From: Alviniconcha marisindica
Lineage: Eukaryota; Mollusca; Gastropoda; Provannidae
Assembly: GCA_018857735.1 (NCBI GenBank)
Contig: JABMCL010003107.1
Coordinates: forward strand, 411,001 to 475,000
Reading direction: 5' to 3'
DNA: 64,000 bases
The notes below the pieces were generated by a model, which was given only the letters and a program-made list of their open reading frames with translations, was not told the origin of the DNA and searched no databases. Of the stretch, positions 1-11,682 are shown in pieces. How positions within the stretch are numbered: the first letter of the stretch is position 1; the number at the start of each line of letters is the position of its first letter. Made by a program: the position numbers and the translations under genes.

Positions 1-165
1 TCCTAGTCGCGTTACCTTTGCCTAGAAACATTGTCCTAATCGTGTTTCCTTTCCCAGCAACAATAAAGCCGAATTTGTTTTGACCGGGTGGGTCAATCAG
101 TTACATGTGAACCTAATAGTGTTATATTTCCTTGTAATTTTGTATTAATCGGTACCTTCCATCAG

Positions 166-428
166 ATCGGCATGGTGAAGTACCTGCATCACCTTGACGT
201 TTCCCACAACTCTCTCAAGGCCATTCCTGACGAAATCTGTTGCCTTGGGTACGCTCTTGACACGCTCAAGCTGTCCCACAACGAGATAGCCAGACTGCCG
301 GACGATCTACAGAAGCTACGCAAGCTGAAGGTGCTGGAAGTGGCCTGCAATCAGCTGGAATTCATGCCACAGGCAACAGCGCAACTCCACTCCATCACCA
401 CCATCAATGTATCCGGCAACAAGCTGAA
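166..428 (+). CDS. LRR gene, penultimate exon
   Basis: The acceptor is a CAG at 163-165 after a short pyrimidine stretch. Translation begins I-G-M-V-K and carries four repeats with conserved Asn (SHN, SHN, ACN, SGN). The exon ends in AAGCTGAA followed by the donor GTAAGA at 429. Its 263 bp leave two bases of a split Lys codon, completed by the first base of the next exon. An open frame continues upstream to 88, but that part is not LRR-like and precedes a good acceptor, so it is taken as intron. Confidence 0.85.
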
Positions 429-2365
429 GTAAGAACCAGCAGTCGGGGGATGTGGGTGGGGTGGAGGGGTCATTAACGGTCGTAATGATTCGGAAAGGCA
501 CGAAAAACAGAAAACAAACAAGCTCGTTTCCTTTTCATCTGCGTTCGGGCACGGTTCTGCCTCAACTGCAGTGGTATAGATGATTGTTGTGGCCGTCAGA
601 AGGTCCCACGGCTGTTATTGCGGCGTTGTTCCACGGGGCCCATGGAACAACGCCGCAGTAACAGCCGTGGTGCGTCATTCTTTCTTCCCTGAAGAGGGTG
701 CGCAACTGTATAATGTGCTCTGGGAATGGTGATCATGTCTGACTTCGGCAGTCTTCATTGTGTGCCAGCCCTAGTCGACACACGTGTTGGGATGAGATAA
801 GATCAAAATTTGATAATAAGTGGTCAGTGGTGTTTGATAACTGTCTGTGTGTCAGTCTGTCTCTGTCTGTCTGTCTCGTCTCTCTCTCTGTTTTAGTTAT
901 CCGTTCACAGGTCCCCAGCATGCATTAACACGACGAATTCCTCGTTTGTTCCAGATCTGTGAAATTTGCCGTGCAGTTGAGCATGTTGGAGCACCTTTAC
1001 GTTGCCGACAACGGGGTTGAAGTGATTCCTGACGAAATCTTCCACATGAAGGCTCTCGTCACGCTGGACGTGTCTGGTAACGGCATCCGCGACCTGCCCG
1101 ACTCGGTGGGCAAGCTGACGTGCCTCAAAGCACTCAACGCCTCGCGCAACAAGCTGTCCGTGCTGCCCGAAGTGCTTGGACAGGACCAGCTCCTCACGTT
1201 GCTTGATCTCTCCCACAATCGCCTCACTGCGCTGCCTGCAGATCTCCGCAAACTGCGCAATTTGGAAACGTTCCATGTTGGCCACAACGAAATTGCAGCC
1301 ATGCCAAAGTCTATAGAATTCATGTACCAGCTGAGGTCGCTTGATGTGGCCACAAACGGTCTGACGGAGCTTCACCTGCCCAAGACGCTGACACACCTCA
1401 AGTTGTCGGACAATCCATTGATGGTCAATCCCACCGATTATCGATCTACGCTGGTAGTCATGGGAGACAAGGATCATTTGCGCAACCTGACCCACCTCGA
1501 ACTGTGTAAACTGGGGCTGGACGAAATCCCGGCTTCAGTCTTCAACCTCCGACTACTGAAACATCTAGACCTGTCACAGAATGGCATCAAGACTCTGACG
1601 GACAACATTTGCAAGCTGCGAGCCTTAGAAGAGTTGGTAGTGTGCTCTAATGAACTAGAGTCTCTTCCTGTGGGCTTGTATGCCCTTCAGATGCTGAAGC
1701 GTTTAGTACTGGTGGAAAATGGTCTTTCAGAGTTCTTTCCCGCCATCCTAAAGCTGAATTCACTGGAAGAATTGGATTTATCGCACAACAAACTCCGTCT
1801 GCTGCCAGAGGACTTTGGTAACCTGGTGAAGCTGAGGCGTCTGGACCTGTCACACAACGAACTGGTCATGTTCCCGCAAGATCGCATCGATATCCTGGCA
1901 TCGCTGTATGAACTCGATGTCTCTCATAACCACATTGACCAGATGCCCATCCACTTCCCCTACCTCTATCGCCTGAAAATCCTGCGCGCTAAAGGCAATG
2001 ATCTAGCCTCTCTTCCAGGTGAAATGGAGCGACTTCGCGCGCTGGAGGTCTTTGACGTATCAGACAACATCCTAACAGCGCTGCCAGAGAGTATCTGCAA
2101 GCTACCAGCCATAAAAGAAGTCCACGTTGAAGACAACAAGATCACCCAGGGGTTCCCCAAAGCCTGGGAGAACCTGCGGCAGAAAGCTACAATCACCTAT
2201 CAGGACCAGTCTTCGGTCAAGGACCGCCCGCCCCAGGACAGGCCGGTGAAGGAAGAAGAGGTGAAAGCCAGTCCCAAAGGGAAGCGGAAAGGAGGCAAGA
2301 GAAGCCCTGGGTCCGCCAGAAAAAATGTCATCAAGTCTGCTCCCCCTGCAGCTAGTGCCAGCTGA
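166..2365 (+). CDS. Leucine-rich-repeat protein, last two exons (5' end off window)
   Basis: Two exons, 166-428 and 955-2365, join in frame across a GT-AG intron (2 nt of a Lys codon before it, 1 nt after), giving 557 codons and a TGA at 2363-2365. The product is almost wholly leucine-rich repeats of about 23 residues with the pattern LxxLxLxxNxLxxLP. I count about 21, for example LHHLDVSHNSLKAIP and LEELDLSHNKLRLLP. This is the plain intracellular LRR type, used as a protein-binding scaffold (Shoc2/Scribble/LRRC-like). A longer spacer after the LxHLKLSDNPL repeat (about 1400-1480) breaks the solenoid in two. The C-terminus (about 2220-2362) is charged, rich in Lys/Arg/Ser/Pro, with KRKGGKRSPGSARK, and could be a nuclear-localisation or acidic-surface-binding tail. 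No signal peptide, membrane segment or IQ, kinase or death domain is visible. Earlier exons lie before the window. The precise orthologue is not recognised, so no symbol is given. Confidence 0.88.
606..670. repeat. Perfect-type hairpin in LRR intron
   Basis: Arms 606-633 and 643-670 are 28-bp inverted repeats with a single mismatch (ATT against ACT). They are GC-rich (CCACGGCTGTTATTGCGGCG), with a 9-base loop. The hairpin lies in the 526-bp intron 429-954. It could be a tiny palindromic insertion or an RNA stem. Nothing else is recognised in that intron. Confidence 0.75.
955..2365 (+). CDS. LRR gene, terminal coding exon
   Basis: The acceptor is TTGTTCCAG ending at 954. The first base completes Lys, and the frame runs uninterrupted to TGA at 2363-2365. 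It holds about 17 LRR units and the basic tail. The long uninterrupted terminal exon, regular repeat period and codon-position constraint make it the most secure coding sequence of this gene. The 3' flank is T-rich, with ATTTATT-like motifs at about 2487-2515. No certain poly(A) signal was found. Confidence 0.92.
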
Positions 2366-2639
2366 ATCTACACGTTATAACAGTGACCCTTTTGTTTTTC
2401 ATTCTTTTTCCTCGTTTTATTATTTTTTCCCCTGGCCACATACTGGCGTGGCAACACAAAAAGACTCAGATTCGACAGCACACAAATGTTTATTTATTAA
2501 TTTATTATTATTATTATCACTATGAATCCTATTCTTGTCTTTTTAGTTTTGTTTAATATTACCGTAACGAAAACAACCTGTAGCAAAACAGATCGATGCT
2601 TGACCCAATGCTCTCCCCCACCCATACCCATCCCCCGCA

Positions 2640-3000
2640 AGAAAACAAAAAGCTCAGTGCATCAAATCTAAAGCAGCAAGAAAACAGCACCAAAATGAAA
2701 AGCTCAGTTCGTCAAATCTTACAGTACCCCTACAAGCAACAGCAAGAACACACAAAAAGCTGTTTATCAAATTTAACAGTAGGGAGTAAACAACAGCAGT
2801 AACACAAAATCTCAGTTATAATTACAGAGGGGTCTTAGAGCGCCCTTTCTCAAATGAGCCCTAGGCGTGTACATTTCACACAAGTTAAAAACAACCGACA
2901 TCAAAACGCACGATATTAATTTACACAAATTCGTCATCAAACATCGCCCCCTCTCAACACACACACACACACCACACACACACACACACACCACAGCACG

Positions 3001-3031
<31 letters not shown>

Positions 3032-3190
3032 TGTTACTTGACGCAGGCATGAGACAGTTGGAAGAGTTAGTAGATCTAATCTAACGGTAGGGAGCAAGCA
3101 AATACAACAAAAACAAAAACGCTCAGTACATCAAATCTAGCAGTAAGAAGCAAAGAACAGCAAGATCACAAAAAGCCCAGTACAAATGCT
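2640..3190. repeat. Degenerate minisatellite (~65 bp) split by a CA tract
   Basis: Units share AGCTCAGT, CATCAAATCTA, ACAGTAGGGAGCAA and CAACAGCAAGAACAC. About three copies lie before and two after an unrelated segment (2830-3050) that includes an interrupted CA repeat at 2957-3032. Confidence 0.6.
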
Positions 3191-3355
3191 GACGAGATGT
3201 AGAACGACCTCGGTCAACTGTTCGTTTACATAGAAGCAATGGCATAATGGCAGATTATTTTGCCATCGTGTGAGAGAGGTTATGTAATATCATCAAATGC
3301 TCACCTCATCTAGGCCGGGTATGATTTGTGATTTGTACGAACTCACATAATATTA

Positions 3356-3472
3356 GATCCAAACACATAAAATATTCAAAAGAACGTTTATTTATTATGA
3401 CATAGACACACAACCTGCTAAACTATGTCATAATAAATCAGCGTTCTTTTGAATATTTTATGTGTTTGGATC
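3356..3472. repeat. Long near-perfect hairpin (50-bp arms)
   Basis: Arm 3356-3405 (starting GATCCAAACACATAAAATAT) and arm 3423-3472 are reverse complements with only two mismatches, separated by a 17-base loop. The sequence just after the right arm (GGATCTTGTTTTAGAA, then CAGCAGTCATTC) recurs in diverged form at about 35020-35055, so the hairpin is probably the terminus of a dispersed repeat family. Confidence 0.8.
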
Positions 3473-3959
3473 TTGTTTTAGAACGCCAGCAGTCATTCAC
3501 GTTTCAGATTTTCGACATAATATTAACAACCACACTACTACTACTACAAACTAATAAGGTGTGTATCGACTTCATGATGTGTGTAAAGGAATGTATTCGT
3601 TTTAGAAATGCACCAATCATCTTAACAGACTGCTCCAGGCCGCTTTCTTCAAGTCTGCTGACATCCATACAACGGAAGCGAGGAAGTACCAGACAGGATG
3701 GGAGCACAGAAATCTTTGATGGGTGTGGTTCCTTCTCGGTGTCATGCCTTGTTTAGACGGTGGGAAAAATGACATGATCCCCAAAAGCGCGAAGAGAAAC
3801 ATATCTCTGTATACATACCTAAAACACATGTACGTGTTTCCCCACAAGGATAGGTACTTAGCATATTCGTTTTATTGTGTCGGGGAAGGAGAAGTGGTGT
3901 GAAACGTACTCTGCGCAATATTGCCGATCGACAACTGAGAAAGTGCTAAGCATGATAAG

Positions 3960-4030
3960 GTAGGTTAGTTAGTTAGTTAGTTAGTGCTTTGAGCCCAGTC
4001 AACCTCAAAGGGTTATATCAGGGCTAACAA
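3960..4030 (-). repeat. SINE-type 3' tail fragment
   Basis: On the minus strand this reads CCTGATATAACC, then GGTTGACTGGGC, ending in ACTAACTAACTAAC repeats. The same consensus occurs at 5070-5140 (minus), 11040-11105 (plus) and 22775-22830 (plus). It looks like a conserved retroposon tail. Confidence 0.6.
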
Positions 4031-4796
4031 CAAATTTAGGTTTATCTCCTAGATGTATCGTGTGGAGAGTTTTTGGAATAAAATATAGGTAAAAGGGCCG
4101 GTAGACAGAAACTAGACGCAAGAAAGGGGTGAAAGAGGTGGAGCAGCTTAGTGTAAACACCCCCGGCACGAGAAGCCGGCTCCGTGGGGGCGCATAATAA
4201 GGTAAAATAAAACCTTCTGTACATTTGTGAGCAGTCAGCACAGCCGCTCCACAAAATGTGATATTCGGATTTTATTTGACAGAATTTGCCATTTTCGCCA
4301 TTATTCTGAATGCTGGCGCGTTTTTATTTTTTAATGCTACATAGGAATCAAAACAATAATTATTTTAGATACCATGGAAGCATACGCCGATCTTTCAAAC
4401 CCATGAACACTGGTCTAAAGACTTGAGATACCATGGCCTAAACCTCCCAAACCCACGGGCGCTGTGGCCTCTGTTTGTCAGTTTGTCACCATCACCATGG
4501 TGTGCAGTTAACATTTCATCGGCGACATGAGCAGGCTGGTGCTCTTGCTGCCTTCTTGTGCCTTTCGTCCATTTGCCTTGGGGAGCTGGAACTGAATATT
4601 GCCGGTTTTTTGCAATGCCAGAATCCTTTATGATGCCACGCGCTGAGCATTTTTGGGGCAGGGTACTTTGTCTTCATAATAAATGTATGCCCGTGTTCAA
4701 GTCAAAATCTCACTACAGCAACTTTGTACAGTTTTTCGCGGTTTACCTTTCTTCTTCAACAAATGTATTAGCAAAAGTAGAAGCCACCCGTAGTAC

Positions 4797-4820
4797 CCCC
4801 CCCCCCCCCCCCCCCCCCCT
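4797..4820. repeat. Poly-C run
   Basis: About two dozen consecutive C residues, low complexity. Similar homopolymers occur at 19850-19874 (G), 20838-20854 (G), 27370-27387 (C) and 32556-32569 (C). Confidence 0.9.
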
Positions 4821-5069
4821 TCCCCAATGTTATAAGTGCCTTGGGATTGGAGTGATAAAGAAGAATACGATGAAGTTTTGTGTATATTACTATAAACATG
4901 TTAGACTCCCTGAGTTGGTTGATGTCAGTATACAAATACTTTATATATATATATATATGGTTGTTGTTTTTAAGTAGACTATTTTAGTACTTTTAAGAAG
5001 GTTTCAGCAACCACATTCTTGTGATTACTGTTTCGGTCTGCGGTGTTGTTTTGTTTCTAGCCTTTATTT

Positions 5070-5140
5070 TAAGGAAGTAAGTAACTTCAGTGTTTTACGC
5101 CCAGTCAACCATTACGGTTGTCAATATCAGGGCTATTATA
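5070..5140 (-). repeat. SINE-type 3' tail fragment
   Basis: On the minus strand: CCTGATATTG, then GGTTGACTGGGCGTAAAACAC, then ACTTACTTCC. It is the same tail family as at 3960 and 22775. No tRNA-like head is attached. Confidence 0.6.
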
Positions 5141-5454
5141 TTAAGGAAATTGTGGCATATGGTACATATCTTTTGTTTCCTCCATACATGTACAAACATC
5201 CTGCAGCAATTTAAATCGAAGGCGTAATGAATATCTGATGTTCATATGGTGTTTAAGTGGACAAATGTCGCTATCTGTTGCTTGAGAATTTTGTATCCGT
5301 TGCTTGAGAATTGTGTTTGCTACAGACTATTAATGTAAAAAATACAAGCCCTTTATGTATTGATTCTCCAAGCAATAGCACCTCTCTACTATAATTCCCA
5401 AATACCTACGCCAGATTTATATAAGCATTTATGCCTTTGCATAAAATCATATTC

Positions 5455-5455
<1 letters not shown>

Positions 5456-5530
<75 letters not shown>
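5456..5530. repeat. Compound microsatellite (TG)n(GA)n
   Basis: An uninterrupted TG tract of about 17 units passes directly into about 18 GA units. The same compound arrangement recurs at 32359-32430. Confidence 0.9.
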
Positions 5531-5531
<1 letters not shown>

Positions 5532-7326
5532 TTCGCCAGCTGTACTAGTTTTTCTGCACTTGTTCTATAAATTTACACACAATTTAAGCGCTTTATTCTC
5601 AGAATTATAAGGAGATCACGATGCAGTTAAAGTTCATTATTATTATTAATGTTTAGCGAATTATAGCAGAATCATAGCACTGTCAAGATCAAGGATTGTT
5701 ATTCGATTTTTCTTCTATGTGCCACTCCTCGTGTAACAAGAACTGACCTAGGCCTAATGTTTGTTGGTGTACCGGTATATTTCATTTCTCTTTTAATACG
5801 TCCCAGACCAAGGTGGATTACGAAAGAGTTACCACGCGGAACACGACTTTTTCGGACATATTAATTTATCTTGGTATTACATCAGGTCATTTGGAGCTTT
5901 CATAGTTCTTGGTCTCAGATGGTGGTTGAGAGTACACGCCATACCGGACTCGTCTACAGTTAATGTTCCAGAAACGGAGAAACGTAATTCTCTCTTTCCC
6001 AACAACATCACCCAGGTAGCAAAATAAAAGTAAAAATAGTAAAGCAGAAACTTTATTGGACAACCGTTACCACCGATAACCTAGGACAAGCAACTTGAAT
6101 GTTTCCAGTAAACTGGATGTACATTGTCTATTGTTTCAGTGTTTGCCCTTTCGTATTCCCCGTTCTGAACTTTTTTTTCTCTCTCTTTTTTTTTTTTTTT
6201 TTTTACCCCAATAAACAGTCAAAACACAACTTCTATCTGTGTTCATTTAATTACCAGCAGGGAGACCATCTGACCCACTCAGTTTGTGTTGACAATTAAA
6301 AACTTCAGACGATGGAGAGTTCAGTGCCAGCATGAGTGAACTGACTCGACAACCGGCAATTATGTTGCCCAACAAATGCTGTCACATAACCGCTTCCGTG
6401 ACAGTATTTCGAGAGAAAAAAAAGTTCCTTCAGTTTGATTTCTTTCAACGTAGACAAAGCGTGGAGTCTGTGTTTGTTTCAAGGAAAGATGTCAAGAGTA
6501 TTACACAGGGATAATATTAATAGGCAGTTGCCAAATCTTACCATCTGTCTTTGCTAATGTAATGGCGTGGTGGAGCGTAGAAGGACAGGACACAGGCAGC
6601 GGAGTCAGTAAGATGGAGACCACAGCAGGCGGACGGCAGCAATCAGGTTTTATTTGCTCAGCAGCAGACAATTTTCAGCACACCCAAAATCCTCACGCGC
6701 ACGCATACATAAGAGAACGGCGCGGGCCGCAAGGAACACACGCTATCGCTACAATAAAATCGGCCCTCTGGACCACAAAATGGCTGACAATTGTGTTTCC
6801 TTGGCCCGCACAAATACACACTTTCCTCTACAATAACTAAACTAATTAAAACATGGAAAACATCAAATAAAAGCTACAGTTACAATCTTTTAAACCGTAT
6901 AAACAAAATGTACACACATGACTTATTTTATTTACAACAAGAGTGGGAAGCGTGGCTTGCACCTGTCCGAGTATAAACAGATTCGTACAACTAAATCACA
7001 ACTAACACAATGTACAAAATATAACTGTCAATAAAACTTACATCAGAATAAAGTGGAAACTATATGATTCTAGGCAATCTTTTGTACAACCTGCCCAATT
7101 TCTGTTTTTGTGTATAGGTGTCAGTATCCAAACGGTTTTTAAGCATGATTAAAGCTTGCTTCGGGGATCTAGTCATGGGCATCTTACTGAGTTTAAACCA
7201 GTATCCAAGGGAAGAAACAGTACTGTCGATAAACAGAGGATACCTTCCCGTTTCGCCATATACCATGTGGTTTGGTGTCTTGTCACTCACACTTACAGGC
7301 AAAAAGATGAACTGTTTCAATATTTG

Positions 7327-8784
7327 CTAGCTTCGAAGTGCCGCACACTTCGGAAGCATACAAAAGCACAGGTTTAATTTGTGCATCAAAAAGCTCATCA
7401 AGTCTACATTTTTTCCTTTGGCCTTGCTGGCAAAATCTTCGCAGGCACAAACACTTGACAATTTCGTTGTTAGAGTGTAGCCCAAGTATTTGTATCTATT
7501 GACTATTTCGATTTCTTTCCCATAGAAGAAACATTTTTCTCCTGCTGAAATGTGACCACCTTTTCTAAAAACCATTAAGTTTGTTTTGCCTAAATTTACC
7601 GTCAGACCTGAGCAATTGGATGCTTTCTCGAGGCTATGTATTTGATTTTGTAATCCTGACGGTGTAGAAGACACCAAGACAATGTCATCAGAAAACAGAA
7701 GTGAAAAGATTTCGTCATGACCTGGAAGTAATTGGATACCATGTTTTCCACTTCTTCGAACAAAGTCAGCAACTTCAGATATTAGGAGGGAAAAAATTAA
7801 AGCGCTAAGCAGACAGCCTTGTTTCACACCCTGGGGACAGGCAAAGAAATCTGAGATGTTAGCAGCCCATCTTAGTTACCGAAAAATACGTAGCTTTTAA
7901 AATATTGACCATTTTTGATGACGTTTTTATTTTTTCAAATGTTTCCCATAATTTGTCTCAGTCTACAGTGTCAAACGCTTTCTTATAGTCTATGAAAGCA
8001 ACATATACTTTGCCTCATCTTCTGCTGTCTAACTTAGACTTCTCCATAGTAATTAACGTAAAGATGTGATCAATGGTTGAGTAGCCTTTGCGAAAACGTG
8101 CTTGTTCTTTGCTGATTTTTTTCTCATTTTCTGCCCATGCATATGCCTTTTATTCAAAATGGCTGTGAAGACCTTACTTACAATGCCTAGCAAAGATATT
8201 CCTCTATAATTATCTGGACCACTATCATCACCTTTTTTCCCCCTTTTTTGTTTGTTTAGTTTTTTGTTGTTGAGAGGAATTATTACGGATTTGCACCAAT
8301 CTAAAGGGAAGTAACTCGTATCATAACGTTTATTAAATAATTTTGTAAGAAATGGCACACCAAAATGTGCTGCATATTTTAAAAATTCGGCACAAATGTT
8401 ATCTAGTCCAGATGCCTTTCCTGCGTTTAAGTTTTTGATTGCTTGACGAACTTCTTGTTCAGTGATGGGGTTGTCTAGTTCGGGGATGAATCTTTCACTG
8501 TTACCACATTGTACATTGTACATTATCTTTTGCTTGCTTCGATCATGTTTTTCTACTTGGCCCAGAATAGCTTGAAAGTGGTTTTGCCATATTCTAATAT
8601 CGATTTCCTGTCGTTTCTTTCTATTTTGTCTCTCACTTCGAGCGGTTTCCCAAAACTTGTTGCTATTCCGTTTATTGTCTAAAAGTGCCTGGTGAAGAGT
8701 AATTTTGTACTGCTTTTTCTTTTCCGATATTGTCGATTTGTACTCACTTCTTTTTTTCTCTATACGTTGCCGTATCCGCATCAA
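7327..8784 (-). pseudogene. LINE reverse transcriptase, broken
   Basis: Recognisable RT motifs in order on the minus strand are PDNYRGISLLGIVSKVF (about 8150-8210), FIDYKKAFDTVD (about 7960-8000), KQGCLLSALIFSLL (7827 onward) and the catalytic LLFSDDIVLVSS (about 7670-7700). The catalytic box reads SDD where FADD or YADD is usual. The upstream linker includes NAGKASGLDNICAEFLKYA. At least two frame breaks separate motif A from both neighbours. Confidence 0.85.
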
Positions 8785-9048
8785 GTCCGGTTTTCTGAAA
8801 AAAGATTCAGTGCGCGGCGTGCTTCGCGCTTCTTTCGGAGGTAATCGCGGTCGTACAACATGTTCGTATCGCGCCCGTGGCCCGTGTCGAACCAGATCGT
8901 ACGCCTCATATTTTCTGCCGCTTGAAGTAGAGTTTCAGTGAATTTCTTCAAAGCTGAATCAGTGCAAGAATCCAAAAATTGAAAAGCTTTTTGCATTCCG
9001 CTTTGGAACTCTTCAGAGTGTATAGCTTCGAGAAAATCTGCCATCTTT

Positions 9049-10000
9049 TCACGATTCTGTTTCAGAGTTGTTGTGCTTTCTTTTCAGTTTCGTTTCGTTT
9101 TTCGACGTTTTTCCTTTTGTATTTGGATGGCTGTTGATGTTAAGCTGTAATGGCATATGGCTTGATTCGACACGATCTCCGACTACAAAGTTCATGTTCA
9201 GCTTAGAAATTAGATCGACAGAAACAATGAAATAATCTATTACACTGTTGCCCTGGTTAGAAACAAAGTAAAAAAAACAAAACATTTTGATCACCAGTGT
9301 TATTTCCGTTCAAAGAAGTGCTATGAAAAGTTGTACAAAAGTCTATCAATATTTTTCTAAATTGGTTTGTGATTTTATCTTCGGATTGTCTATTACCCTC
9401 TCCGCCCACATCGCACTTCATTACTAGTATCAACTTTAAGACTCCAATCGCCGATACGTGCATTCAGATCACCAGCCACCATTATATATGAAGTGTCTCC
9501 ATTTTCACACAGACTCAGGAGGAAATCTTCCAGAATATGGATGCTACAGTTTGTGTCGCATTGTTTATAGTAAGGGCTTTGATATGGTGGCACATATAAT
9601 GAGACAAACAGTGAATCTCTATCTACACCCAGTCGGTCTTTTGACAATTTGAAACAAATCGTATTATCATAATCGCATTCGACACACGTAACAAACTGCA
9701 TAAGACTTTTGCGAACCAATACAGCAACACCACCAGACTTACGACCCCGTCTGGATAGTAATTTTTTGGCGGGGGCGTGAAACACGCTATAATCTTCAAA
9801 GTGTGTACTGAAGTCGAACTGTGAACTAGTAAACGTCTGGAGGGACAAAATATATCAAACGATTTAATATAGTTCACGAAGTCGGGTTCATTCAGTTTTG
9901 CAATCAGGTTTTCGACATTTAAACTGGATATACTAATAGGGTCGTGTCCAGTCATTAACGTTTTCACCAACCTGTATGTCTGGTTGCGTTCTGTAAACAT
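9049..10000 (-). pseudogene. LINE endonuclease domain, broken
   Basis: Pieces in shifting frames include SISSLNVENLIAKL (N-terminal strand), an LQxF element, SGGVAVLVRKSL, AGDLNARIGDW (catalytic GDxN-type loop) and DYFIVSVDLISKL, followed by SSHMPL where the family has SDHxPL. The loss of that Asp and several frameshifts mark it as inactive. Confidence 0.8.
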
Positions 10001-10685
10001 CTGGGCCTTGGCCTGTTTGGTACTTTTGTGTCGAGTGCCACGCTGCGTGTAGATTTGCTTGACGAGTGTTGGTGTGCGTGCTTACATGCCAGAGAGAGAG
10101 AGAGAGAGAGAGAGCACCGAATCTGGCTTTTGCTTTCCCAAAGCCAAATCGCGGTAAAATCTTTTAGCGTGAATTTGGCAAAACAATGATGCAGATGTAA
10201 AAATCCGTAGCTCAAATAGGATCATTTTTTTCATTACTGTGTCTATTTTCTATTATGGTATAAATGACCTTGATCAGAGTGGTAACTTACTTTTTCTGGT
10301 CAATACTGGAAACAAAATGCGTACAGCTATGGGCGTCACTTTGTTCTTGAAAGCAGCCCCAGTTAAAGGACAACCCTTTGCTGCGTGTCAGCCTGTCACT
10401 GTCATCCTATATATACTACATACAACAAACTTCGCTGACGGAACATTTGAGATTTAGATGCGCAGATGTCATGCCCAACAAGCATAGTTGTATTACATCA
10501 TTTCAGCGTCCTTACTTTCCATCTGCACCAGTACAGAACATATTAAAATCAACATATATGTTGAATGAACAGATTTGTTTGTTTATAATACAAGCGATGG
10601 TTTGTTTTAGACATTTGAAACTTTATCAATAACTCGTTAATAAATGTGAGAAAAATCTGAGCACAGTTGTTGTATATCAGTCATG

Positions 10686-10715
<30 letters not shown>
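10686..10715. repeat. TG microsatellite
   Basis: About 14 TG units. The flanks are unremarkable AT-rich sequence. Nothing else is recognisable at 10200-10800. Confidence 0.85.
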
Positions 10716-10720
<5 letters not shown>

Positions 10721-10811
10721 GTCGACTGTGTTATATGTCAAGAAATGTGATCCAGCTCGGGCTTCTGATTTAGTGACTTTTTTTCTTTAAAAAAAAATTA
10801 ATATGCGATCC

Positions 10812-10877
10812 GTCCTTAGATTTTAACGTCCCTTCACCCGCACATACCCATGTGTGGATGAAGGGACGTTAAAATCC

Positions 10878-10919
<42 letters not shown>
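10812..10919. repeat. Hairpin followed by (CT)n tract
   Basis: TTAGATTTTAACGTCCCTTCA and its inverted partner TGAAGGGACGTTAAAATCCAA flank a roughly 30-base loop. The right arm runs within a few bases into about 17 CT units (10884-10919). This arrangement suggests a small repetitive family that ends in CT repeats. Confidence 0.7.
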
Positions 10920-10922
<3 letters not shown>

Positions 10923-11039
10923 ATGATGATTATAATATATTGGTTATTGTATGAGCATTTTTACACGGCAGACTCGATTGTAGTTTGCAGCAGTGACGGG
11001 TTCCAGAAGAGTGACTGGTATATATTATAGTAACCGTAA

Positions 11040-11105
11040 TACTTTTTTCTGACCATCTTTCGCCGTGATGTAACCGGCATGGTTGACTGGGTGTTAAAAA
11101 CCAAT
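11040..11105 (+). repeat. SINE-type 3' tail fragment
   Basis: The plus strand contains GTTGACTGGGTGTTAAAAAC followed by CAATTACCTACC, a diverged member of the tail family seen at 3960, 5070 and 22775. A short CA tract lies at 11271-11300. Confidence 0.5.
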
Positions 11106-11268
11106 TACCTACCTTTCTCTTTTGGTTTGTTTCATTTTACTTTCTTTTTGTGCATTAGTTCCATTGTTAATTCGATGACTGATGTAGGTTCGTCTCTGTT
11201 CGATGTTTTGAGCCCGCGTGCTTTACTCAGTGGATTGACAAACAATTAAGCCTGAATCGTCTAAAATG

Positions 11269-11305
<37 letters not shown>

Positions 11306-11364
11306 AATAATACGTAAACTGAATATTCAGTTGGGTCCTATTGACCGGATACGGTGTTCAGTAT

Positions 11365-11682
11365 GTAAACATGGTGCTTAACGTCCACAGAAACCGTAAG
11401 GCTTATTAGGGACGGGGAGAAGGTGGGGAAGGGGGTACGGAAGTGGGGGGAGAGGGAGATTATATACCTATCGCTACACTGTCACCACCAGAATGACTCT
11501 TGCATTAAGATGGCTAGTGATAAGAGCCTTTTTAATGTTTCATTAATTGTGAGGGACAAAGTCACAAGACAGTGTCCACAGACCACAATTTTTGAAGAGA
11601 AAGGAGAGCCGAAGCGGATTCGAACCGAGGTCTCTCTGCTTACCAGCTTGACACTTTACCCCTAGGCCAAAAACCGGCTCAC
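11365..11682 (-). mobile_element. tRNA-derived SINE
   Basis: On the minus strand the head (11682 to about 11605) is tRNA-like. GAGCCG and CGGCTC can pair as an acceptor stem, TGGCCTAGGGGTAAAG resembles the RNA polymerase III A box and GGTTCGAATCC matches the B box. The T-stem is imperfect, so it is not a functional tRNA. The distal part (11420-11365) carries the motif CTTAACGTCCACAGAAACCG (plus-strand reading), which recurs at 50600 and 55411. Confidence 0.7.

Larger units (their letters stand above)
2366..6850. other. Intergenic region, repeats only
   Basis: No coding exon can be supported here. The stretch holds a degenerate minisatellite with a CA tract, a 50-bp-arm hairpin, two minus-strand SINE-type tails, a poly-C run, a (TG)n(GA)n tract, a small (TA)n tract at 4942-4959 and a poly-T run at 6187-6204. 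Open frames are short and composed of simple repeat or AT-rich sequence. Confidence 0.6.
6950..10050 (-). mobile_element. Decayed non-LTR retrotransposon (LINE)
   Basis: Reading on the minus strand, an apurinic-type endonuclease (about 10000 to 9050) is followed by a linker and a reverse transcriptase (about 8780 to 7330) and a C-terminal extension (7320-7060). The order and motifs match an APE-type LINE. Frameshifts and stops split it into at least six open pieces, so it is dead. The 5' end may lie near the GA tract at 10088-10112. The 3' end is not sharply defined. The clade is uncertain. No RNase H was seen. Confidence 0.85.

Noticed and set aside
88..165. N-terminal extension of the first LRR frame
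   Set aside because: The GTG-started segment is not LRR-like and precedes a good CAG acceptor at 163-165, so it is intronic.
905..1495. 196-codon minus-strand frame opposite the LRR exon
   Set aside because: Antisense shadow created by the regular codon pattern of the leucine-rich repeats on the plus strand.
11605..11682. Functional tRNA gene on the minus strand
   Set aside because: A and B boxes are recognisable and the acceptor stem pairs, but the T-stem is mismatched, no convincing anticodon arm forms and the sequence continues into a repeated tail, so it is a SINE head.
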